DNA of 34,863 nucleotides from positions 1 to 34,863 of the forward strand of contig CALEYZ010000158.1 of NCBI GenBank assembly GCA_937928195.1, in the 5' to 3' direction. The stretch comes from an uncultured Limnohabitans sp. Lineage in GTDB: Bacteria > Pseudomonadota > Gammaproteobacteria > Burkholderiales > Burkholderiaceae_C. The position numbers and the translations under genes were made by a program. Shown here in pieces: positions 16,856-23,600 of this stretch. Numbering within the stretch: position 1 is the first letter of the stretch; every line of letters starts with the position of its first letter. The notes under the pieces were generated by a model. It was not told where the DNA came from, ran no database searches, and saw only the letters and a program-made list of their open reading frames with translations.

Positions 16856-17023
16856 AAAATCTCCGAGAGGGTTAAGGGGAATTCAGTTGGGCCGAATGTT
16901 AAATTAAAAACAACGAACTGGGTGGGGTAACCGACCAATATTGAGGCAGATCTTATCAACAAGCCTGGGGGACCCTATGAGCTTGCCGCAATCAGGGACA
17001 ATTGCCACCTTGACCAAACTTTT

Positions 17024-18280
17024 ATGAATTCTTCCTCCCCCCCTATCGACCCGCTCAAGCCGGACGTCCTCGCCGAGGACTCCGCCACGGCCGATGCCAG
17101 TCGCATGACGCCGCGAGAGCGTCGTGCCAGTGCTTCTTTGGCTTCTATCTATGCCTTGCGCATGCTGGGTTTGTTTTTGGTGTTGCCCGTGTTTGCCCTC
17201 GAGGCTTCGCAATACCCCGGTGGCGACGACGCCGCACTGGTGGGTTTGGCCATGGGCATTTATGGCTTGACCCAAGGGGCCCTGCAACTGGCGTATGGCG
17301 CAGTCTCAGATCGACTGGGACGCAAGCGGGTGATTGTGTTTGGCATGCTGATATTTGCTGGCGGTAGTTTCTTTGCCGCCTCTGCGGATACCTTGATGGG
17401 CTTGCTGGTGGGGCGCTCGCTGCAAGGCGCGGGCGCTGTGTCCGCGGTGGTGACGGCTTTGCTGGCCGATCAAACACGTGACGTGGTTCGCACCAAAGCC
17501 ATGGCCTTGGTTGGGGCCAGCATTGGCCTCATGTTCGCCTTGTCGCTGGTGCTGGCGCCGGCGCTGGCGGCCTGGATGGGCTTGTCTGGTTTGTTTGTCT
17601 TGACCGGTGTTTTGGCGCTGATCGGCGTGGCCGTCATCCTCTGGTGGGTGCCTGCTGAGCCTCAAGAACACATGAGCGCCCCCAAGGGCAGCCTGCGGGA
17701 GGTGCTGACGCACGTGCCATCTTTGCGCAACAACCTGGGCGTGTTTGTGCTGCATGCCGTCATGCTCGCCATGTGGGTGGCGATTCCCAAGCTCATGGTC
17801 GATGCGGGCCTCAGCAAAGACCATCACTGGTGGGTCTATTTGCCGGCGGTGTTTTTGTCCTTTTTGGTCATGGGCAAAACCCTGTTCCCAATGGAACGCA
17901 AGGGTTACCTGCGGGCGGTTTACCTCACGGCCGTGTCGTCGATTGCCCTTGTGATGTTCAGTTTGGCGTGGTTGGCGCCCGTGCACCCCAGCATCTGGAC
18001 TTTGGCTGTGGCGCTGTTTGTGTTTTTCTGCGGCTCCAACATTTTGGAAGCTTGCCAGCCCAGCATTGCCTCGCGCGCGGCACCAGCCCACGCCCGTGGC
18101 ACTGCCATGGGTTTTTACAACACCTTGCAGTCTTTGGGTTTTTTTGCCGGAGGTGCTGCCGGTGGCGCCCTGATGAAGGCGGGTGGCCCCAGCCTGTTGT
18201 TTGGTATTTGTGGTGCGGCCACCCTGGTCTGGCTTTTGGTTGCATGGTTCATGCAGCCCATTGAAGCACCGGCCCGCTAA
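17024..18280 (+). CDS. MFS transporter (YajR-like)
   Basis: 418 residues with 12 predicted membrane segments after a polar N-terminus of about 38 residues. Motif A is 'G-A-V-S-D-R-L-G-R-K-R' between segments 2 and 3, followed by 'GRSLQGAGAVSAVVTALLADQT'. The arrangement resembles the drug:H+ antiporter group that includes YajR, but the extra C-terminal domain of E. coli YajR is absent. The substrate is unknown. It is divergent from HiPIP, and ssb follows 47 bp downstream, an order that recurs near uvrA in Burkholderiales. No Shine-Dalgarno is visible before the ATG. Confidence 0.9.
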   Translation: MNSSSPPIDPLKPDVLAEDSATADASRMTPRERRASASLASIYALRMLGLFLVLPVFALEASQYPGGDDAALVGLAMGIYGLTQGALQLAYGAVSDRLGRKRVIVFGMLIFAGGSFFAASADTLMGLLVGRSLQGAGAVSAVVTALLADQTRDVVRTKAMALVGASIGLMFALSLVLAPALAAWMGLSGLFVLTGVLALIGVAVILWWVPAEPQEHMSAPKGSLREVLTHVPSLRNNLGVFVLHAVMLAMWVAIPKLMVDAGLSKDHHWWVYLPAVFLSFLVMGKTLFPMERKGYLRAVYLTAVSSIALVMFSLAWLAPVHPSIWTLAVALFVFFCGSNILEACQPSIASRAAPAHARGTAMGFYNTLQSLGFFAGGAAGGALMKAGGPSLLFGICGAATLVWLLVAWFMQPIEAPAR

Positions 18281-18327
18281 CAAGCATAATTGCACCTGTT
18301 CACCCCAAGAGATTTCAAGGAAATAAG

Positions 18328-18828
18328 ATGGCTTCAGTCAACAAAGTAATTCTGATCGGCAACTGTGGCCGTGACCCCGAAATTCGGTACCTGCCCTCGG
18401 GACAGGCCGTGGCCAATGTCAGCATTGCCACCACCAGCCGCCGCAAAGACCGCACGTCTGGCGAAACCGTGGAAGACACCCAGTGGCACCGTGTCACGTT
18501 CTATGATCGTCTGGCCGAAATCGCTGGCGAGTACGTCAAAAAAGGACGCCCTATTTACGTCGAAGGCCGACTGAAGTACGGCAAATACACCGACCAAGCC
18601 GGCGTTGAAAAAAACACTGTCGACATCATCGCCACCGAAATGCAATTGCTCGGCGGCCGTGAAGGCATGGGTGGCCCCAGTGGTGGCGACGAAGACGGTG
18701 GCGTACCTGCGCGCCGTCCTGCACCCGCCCCTCGTCCCGCGGCCAGCGCGGCACCTGCCAGCCGTCCAGCCCCCGCCGCCAGACCCGCCAGTGGCTTTGA
18801 CGACATGGACGACGACATTCCGTTTTAA
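18328..18828 (+). CDS. ssb: Single-stranded DNA-binding protein
   Basis: 166 residues. The OB-fold covers about 1-112 with 'NKVILIGNCGRDPEIRY-PSGQAVANVSIATTSRRKD' and 'TQWHRVTFYDRLAEIAGEYVKKG'. A Gly/Pro/Ala-rich disordered linker (about 115-155) ends in the acidic tip D-D-D-I-P-F, the docking site for repair and replication partners. AAGGAAATAAG precedes the ATG, a good ribosome site. A terminator follows 26 bp after the stop. Confidence 0.97.
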   Translation: MASVNKVILIGNCGRDPEIRYLPSGQAVANVSIATTSRRKDRTSGETVEDTQWHRVTFYDRLAEIAGEYVKKGRPIYVEGRLKYGKYTDQAGVEKNTVDIIATEMQLLGGREGMGGPSGGDEDGGVPARRPAPAPRPAASAAPASRPAPAARPASGFDDMDDDIPF

Positions 18829-18854
18829 GCTGCCAGCGCAGTCCAAAACTTTCA

Positions 18855-18883
18855 AAAGCCTGTTCCACGTAACAGGCTTTTTT
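18855..18883 (+). terminator. Intrinsic terminator after ssb
   Basis: A 10-bp perfect stem, AAAGCCTGTT / AACAGGCTTT, with a CCACGT loop, running into further T residues. It separates ssb from the RND efflux operon. Confidence 0.88.
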
Positions 18884-18894
18884 AGATCTTCTTT

Positions 18895-18912
18895 TATACT
18901 CCATGGGGTATA
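18895..18912. promoter_or_regulatory. CsoR-family-like operator of the RND operon
   Basis: TATACTCCATGGGGTATA is an 18-bp inverted repeat with one mismatched pair (T/C at position 6 against G/A at position 13). The layout, A-T ends around a C tract, a short centre and a G tract, resembles operators of CsoR-family repressors such as CstR. It lies 30 bp before the adaptor ATG, where a promoter is expected; TAAGAT at 18916-18921 is a possible -10 box just after it. The regulator gene is not in the window. The resemblance is from memory of the family. Confidence 0.55.
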
Positions 18913-18942
18913 TGTTAAGATGGCATATTCGTTGGAGGCAAT

Positions 18943-20025
18943 ATGAAAAAGAACTTTGGCATCCCATCCGCTATGGCGGTACTGCACGTCACGCTGGCCA
19001 TTGGCATGAGCATCAGCTTGACGCACGTGCACGCACAAAATGCTGCAGCCAACACAGGGCCTGCCGTGAAAGTGATTGCAGCAGGTCAAAAATCGGTTGC
19101 CAACTTCAACGACATAGACGGTGTGGTGGAGGCTGTCATGCAAAGCACTTTGTCGTCGCAAATTGCAGGCCGTGTGCTCAGTCTGAATGTGAAAGCGGGC
19201 GATCGCGTCAAAGCGGGCCAAGTCCTGGCGACGATTGATGACAGAGAAGCGCAAGCAGGTGTAGTCAGGAGCCAGGCGCAATTGCAGCAAAGTGATGCAG
19301 AACTGAGGCAGTTGCAAATTGCCTTGAAGCGCACCCAAGATTTGAAAGCGCAGGGTTTTGTCAGCGCGGCAGCATTGGACTTGGCAGACGCGCAATACAA
19401 GGCCGCCAAGGCAGGCCGAGACAGTGCAGGCGCGGCGACCGAGCAAGCCAAGCTGACGCAGTCGTTTTCAAAAGTGACAGCACCCTATGACGCGTGGGTG
19501 TTGGAAACGTCTGCGCAAGCGGGTGACTTGGCCATGCCAGGCAAGCCCATCTTGACTGTGTATGCGCCGCAACCCCTGCGTGTGGTGATGCAGTGGCCAG
19601 CGTCAGACAAAAATGCTTTGCCTCAACTGCAAGACATTCAAATTCAAATAGGCCTCGAAAGCATCAAACCGATCGCGATGCAAATCATGCCCAATGCAGA
19701 TGGCATCAGCCAAACCATTGGCATCAAGTTGGATTTGCCACGCACGGGGGGTGCCATGAATGCCATGCCCGGTCAGCAAGTGCGCGTGCGCATCGCAGGC
19801 ACATCGCAAGCCAAAGGCTTGGTGCCCGTCTCTGCCATCTTGCGACGCGGCGAAATCACGGCAGTGTATGTGGCACAAGAGAAGGGCTTTGCCATGAAGC
19901 TGGTGCGCGTGGGTGCAGACCATGGCAGCGCAGGTGTGGAAGTTTGGGCGGGCCTCAAAGACGGCGACATGATTGCCGTGGATGCCGTGCAAGCGGGCAT
20001 GAGAGGCGCGTATGCAGCACGGTGA
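18943..20025 (+). CDS. RND efflux periplasmic adaptor (membrane fusion protein)
   Basis: 360 residues. An N-terminal hydrophobic segment ends near VHAQ (about 31), indicating export. A lipoyl-like half-motif 'SSQIAGRVLSLNVKAGDRVKAGQVLATID' (about 66-95) precedes an alpha-helical hairpin rich in Gln, Ala and Leu (about 95-160), and the second lipoyl half and beta-barrel follow, as in HlyD-family adaptors. It links an inner-membrane RND pump to an outer-membrane channel. GGAGG lies 4 nt before the ATG. It is the first gene of a three-gene operon and overlaps the pump gene by 14 bp. Confidence 0.92.
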   Translation: MKKNFGIPSAMAVLHVTLAIGMSISLTHVHAQNAAANTGPAVKVIAAGQKSVANFNDIDGVVEAVMQSTLSSQIAGRVLSLNVKAGDRVKAGQVLATIDDREAQAGVVRSQAQLQQSDAELRQLQIALKRTQDLKAQGFVSAAALDLADAQYKAAKAGRDSAGAATEQAKLTQSFSKVTAPYDAWVLETSAQAGDLAMPGKPILTVYAPQPLRVVMQWPASDKNALPQLQDIQIQIGLESIKPIAMQIMPNADGISQTIGIKLDLPRTGGAMNAMPGQQVRVRIAGTSQAKGLVPVSAILRRGEITAVYVAQEKGFAMKLVRVGADHGSAGVEVWAGLKDGDMIAVDAVQAGMRGAYAAR

Positions 20026-23000
20026 ACACAACGCTCAGCAGCAAGCCGAGCCGCAAGACAGAACGCAAGACAGAGCGCAAGACCAACAGATCGAGCTGAT
20101 GTCAGCGCACAAGCCGTTTGGCATTGCGGGCCTGCTGGCCGCCAAGTTTCAAAACAATGCCCTCACACCATTGCTGGCCATCGTGGCGTTGCTGATGGGT
20201 TTGTTTGCCGTGGTGGTCACGCCACGCGAAGAAGAGCCGCAAATCAATGTGACCATGGCCAATGTGCTGATTCCGTTTCCGGGTGCCAGCAGCCCCGATG
20301 TGCAAAGCAAAGTGGCGCGGCCTGCAGAGCAAGTGCTGGGACAAATAGCCGGCATTGAGCACACCTATTCGGTGTCGCGTCCTGGCATGGCTGTGTTGAC
20401 GGTGCAATTCAAAGTGGGCGTGCCGCGCACCGAAGCTTTGGTACGTTTGTACGATGTACTCAATGCCAATCAAAACTGGCTCCCCCGTGATTTGGGCACC
20501 TTGGCACCGATCGTCAAACCTAAAGGGATTGACGATGTGCCCGTGTTGGCGCTGACCTTGTGGGGCAAGGATGCGCCGTCTGCACTGGAACTCGAACGTG
20601 TGGCACGCACGTTGGAAATGGAATTGAAACAAGTGAAGGGCACGCGCGAAGTGCAAACCATCGGCGGGCCAGGTCGCGCCGTTCAGGTGAACCTCAACCC
20701 TACGCGTCTGCGTGAACGCGGCCTGGACATGCTGAGTGTGCAAGCCGCATTGGCTGGCGCCAATGCAAGCGCACCGTCGGGTCATGTCATGAACCCCAAC
20801 AAGTCCGCAGGCCAACGCATCAACATTGAGACGGGCTACTTTTTTGAATCGGCGCAAGATGTGGCCGACGTGGTCGTGGGGGTGCACGCAGGCAAACCGA
20901 TCTATTTGAAAGAAGTGGCACAGATCGAAGAGGGTGCGCAACAAGCGCAGCAACATGTGAGCTACATGCCTGGTGCAGCATCAGCAGACCTGCAAGGCCA
21001 GATGTACCCTGCTGTCACTCTGACGGTGACCAAGAAGCCGGGTGAGAATGCCGTGGATGTGGCGCGCGCGGCACGTGTGCGCGTTGAGCAAATGCGCAAC
21101 ACGGTTTTGCCGCAAGGCATTGAGGCCACCATCACGCGTGACTATGGTGAAACCGCAGCCGAGAAAGCCAACAAGCTGATTCAAAAGTTGGCCTTTGCCA
21201 CGGCATCTGTGATTTTGTTGGTGGGCTTGGCATTGGGCAAACGTGAAGCCGTCATTGTGGGCGGCGCCGTCATCTTGACCCTGACCGCCACCTTGTTTGC
21301 CAGCTGGGCATGGGGCTTCACTTTGAACCGTGTGAGCTTGTTCGCCCTGATTTTCTCCATCGGCATTTTGGTGGACGATGCCATTGTGGTGGTGGAAAAC
21401 ATTCACCGCCATCAGCTGTTGTCGCCCGGCAAGTCGCTGAAAGAAATCATTCCAGTTGCCGTGGATGAAGTGGGTGGCCCCACCATTTTGGCCACGCTCA
21501 CCGTCATTGCGGCATTGTTGCCGATGGCTTTTGTGTCGGGCTTGATGGGCCCTTACATGAGTCCCATCCCCATCAACGCCAGTTTGGGCATGGCGCTGTC
21601 TTTGCTGATCGCCTTCACGGTCACGCCTTGGTTGGCTTTGAAATGGCTGAAGTCGCATGACGCCGAAAAAGGCGATGGCACTGCGTCTACAGCGACGCAT
21701 TCACCGGGCACTGGTTTTGCCGCACGCTTGCCAGAATTGTTCGGCCGCATCTTGCGCCCTTTCTTGAACAGCACTCGTCAACGCTGGAAACTCTTGGGCG
21801 GCATTGTGTTGGCCATGGCACTGTCGATCGGTTTGGCGGGCGTGCAATGGGTGATCTTGAAAATGCTGCCCTTCGACAACAAGAGCGAGTTTCAAGTGGT
21901 GGTGGACATGCCGGCGGGCACGCCCTTGGAAAACACCGCGGCCGCATTGCAAGACATGGGTCATTTTTTGGCTCAGCAAAAAGAAGTGTGGGACGTGCAA
22001 ACCTATGCGGGCACTGCCAGTCCTATCACCTTCAATGGCTTGGTGCGCCAATACTATTTGCGCGCCGATGCCGAGCAAGGTGACTTGCAAGTTCATTTGA
22101 TTGACAAGCACCAACGTTCAGAAAAGAGCCACGCCATTGCGCAGCGTTTGCGTCTCGGGTTGGAAGCAATCGCGGCACAACACGGTGCCAACATCAAGGT
22201 CGTGGAAGTGCCGCCAGGTCCCCCTGTGTTGAGTCCGCTGGTCGCAGAAATTTACGGTCCTGATGAAGCCGGCCGTCAAGCTTTGGCGGCTCATGTGGCC
22301 AAAGCGTTTGCGCAAACACCGGGCATTGTGGGTGTTGACACCTCGCTGAAAGCCGATGCGCCAAGGCAATGGTTGCAAGTACGCAGACAGCGCGCTGAAA
22401 CGCTGGGCATTTCTGTCAGTGCCATTGCGCAGACGGTTCAAGGCGCACTGCAAGGTGTGGACGCCACCTATCTGCACGATGGCAATAGCAAAATGCCGGT
22501 GCCTGTGCGTTTGCAATTGCCCCTCGCATCGCAAGTCGGTTTGAAAGATGTGTTGGCATTGCCTCTGCGCGCGGCGAATGGTCAACTGGTGCCCTTGTCT
22601 GAATTGGTGGAGGTGAAAACAGGTGTGATTCAAAAGCCTTTGTTCACCAAAGACTTGCTGCCCGTCAGCTATGTGATGGGTGACATGGCAGGCTCACAAG
22701 ACTCGCCCTTGTATGGCCTGTTTGGCATTCGCCCCCACTTGAAAGAGGCCGCACTGCCTGGTCAAGGTGCGCTGGGTGAGTATTGGACCCAACAGCCTGG
22801 CGACACCTACCGAGAGTACGCCGTGAAATGGGATGGTGAATCACAAATCACCTATGAAACATTTCGCGACATGGGCGCAGCCTATGCCGTGGGCTTGGTG
22901 CTGATTTACCTCTTGGTGGTGGCCCAGTTCAAGAGCTATCTCACACCCTTGGTGATCATGGCGCCCATTCCACTCACGCTGATTGGCGTGATGCCTGGCC

Positions 23001-23347
23001 ATGCCTTGTTGAATGCGCAGTTCACGGCCACCAGCATGATTGGCATGATTGCATTGGCCGGCATCATCGTGCGCAATTCCATTTTGCTGGTGGACTTTAT
23101 TCAGCTGCAAGTGGCGCAGGGTGTGAATTTCAAAGAGGCGGTCATTCAATCGGCGGCTGTGCGCGCACAACCCATCGTCCTGACAGGTTTGGCCGCCATG
23201 ATTGGCGCGTTCTTCATCCTGGACGATCCCATTTTCAACGGCCTTGCCGTGTCACTCATTTTTGGCATCTTGGTGTCCACCCTGCTCACGCTGGTGGTCA
23301 TCCCTGTGCTTTATTTTTCTTTGTTCAACCCGAAGGAGTCTGTATGA
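20012..23347 (+). CDS. RND efflux transporter permease
   Basis: 1111 residues with the RND plan: a first membrane segment near 45-65, a large periplasmic loop, segments 2-6, a second loop and a final six segments. Segment 4 reads 'GILVDDAIVVVEN' (about 448-460), with the two aspartates of hydrophobe/amphiphile pumps rather than the sequence of heavy-metal (CzcA-like) pumps. ATG 20012 has AGAGG 5 nt upstream; starting at ATG 20099 would drop a Gln/Asp-rich 29-residue leader containing three 12-bp repeats. Substrate unknown. No outer-membrane factor is encoded nearby, so a TolC-like partner must come from elsewhere. Confidence 0.93.
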   Translation: MQHGEHNAQQQAEPQDRTQDRAQDQQIELMSAHKPFGIAGLLAAKFQNNALTPLLAIVALLMGLFAVVVTPREEEPQINVTMANVLIPFPGASSPDVQSKVARPAEQVLGQIAGIEHTYSVSRPGMAVLTVQFKVGVPRTEALVRLYDVLNANQNWLPRDLGTLAPIVKPKGIDDVPVLALTLWGKDAPSALELERVARTLEMELKQVKGTREVQTIGGPGRAVQVNLNPTRLRERGLDMLSVQAALAGANASAPSGHVMNPNKSAGQRINIETGYFFESAQDVADVVVGVHAGKPIYLKEVAQIEEGAQQAQQHVSYMPGAASADLQGQMYPAVTLTVTKKPGENAVDVARAARVRVEQMRNTVLPQGIEATITRDYGETAAEKANKLIQKLAFATASVILLVGLALGKREAVIVGGAVILTLTATLFASWAWGFTLNRVSLFALIFSIGILVDDAIVVVENIHRHQLLSPGKSLKEIIPVAVDEVGGPTILATLTVIAALLPMAFVSGLMGPYMSPIPINASLGMALSLLIAFTVTPWLALKWLKSHDAEKGDGTASTATHSPGTGFAARLPELFGRILRPFLNSTRQRWKLLGGIVLAMALSIGLAGVQWVILKMLPFDNKSEFQVVVDMPAGTPLENTAAALQDMGHFLAQQKEVWDVQTYAGTASPITFNGLVRQYYLRADAEQGDLQVHLIDKHQRSEKSHAIAQRLRLGLEAIAAQHGANIKVVEVPPGPPVLSPLVAEIYGPDEAGRQALAAHVAKAFAQTPGIVGVDTSLKADAPRQWLQVRRQRAETLGISVSAIAQTVQGALQGVDATYLHDGNSKMPVPVRLQLPLASQVGLKDVLALPLRAANGQLVPLSELVEVKTGVIQKPLFTKDLLPVSYVMGDMAGSQDSPLYGLFGIRPHLKEAALPGQGALGEYWTQQPGDTYREYAVKWDGESQITYETFRDMGAAYAVGLVLIYLLVVAQFKSYLTPLVIMAPIPLTLIGVMPGHALLNAQFTATSMIGMIALAGIIVRNSILLVDFIQLQVAQGVNFKEAVIQSAAVRAQPIVLTGLAAMIGAFFILDDPIFNGLAVSLIFGILVSTLLTLVVIPVLYFSLFNPKESV
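20052..20084 (+). repeat. 12-bp tandem repeat in the pump N-terminus
   Basis: CGCAAGACAGAA, CGCAAGACAGAG, then CGCAAGACC: 2.75 copies in direct succession, in frame. They encode a Gln-Asp-Arg-Thr/Ala repeat in the polar leader before the first membrane segment. Copy-number change would alter leader length without a frameshift. Confidence 0.85.
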
Positions 23348-23571
23348 CAGTCGAACGTTACATCCGCATCATTGCCGGTTTATTCATCATGGCCTCGCTC
23401 GCCTTAGGCGTTGAAGGCAGCCCGCTGTTTGTGAGTTCATGGGCATTGGCCTTTACTGCGTTTGTGGGCGCCAATCTGTTTCAGTTTGGCTTCACCAATG
23501 TGTGTCCCATGGGCTGGATCTTGCGCAAGTTGGGCGTGCCAGACGCAGCCCCTTGCTGTGCGAGTGATTAA
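23344..23571 (+). CDS. DUF2892 (YgaP-like) small membrane protein
   Basis: 75 residues with two hydrophobic helices (about 7-22 and 28-48) joined by a short turn, then 'NLFQFGFTNVCPM--ILRKLGV', the DUF2892/YgaP transmembrane-domain signature. Cys54 sits in the C-P-M motif and a vicinal pair Cys71-Cys72 lies in the tail. In E. coli YgaP this domain is fused to a rhodanese, and free-standing copies often accompany sulfur-handling genes (established association). It overlaps the pump stop by 4 bp (ATGA), so it belongs to the same operon. The function is not known; a role in sulfur or persulfide handling is inference. Confidence 0.87.
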   Translation: MTVERYIRIIAGLFIMASLALGVEGSPLFVSSWALAFTAFVGANLFQFGFTNVCPMGWILRKLGVPDAAPCCASD

Positions 23572-23600
23572 CCCGCCAACAAGAGGCTGACGGCGGTTGT

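Noticed and set aside
16386..17023. SOS (LexA) box near uvrA, HiPIP or the MFS gene
   Set aside because: No CTGT-N8-ACAG match was found in the upstream regions by eye, only isolated CTGT half-sites.
18334..19446. Minus-strand open frame of 370 codons across ssb and the adaptor gene
   Set aside because: It runs antisense through two recognised genes and a terminator; the composition is that of a reverse-strand shadow.
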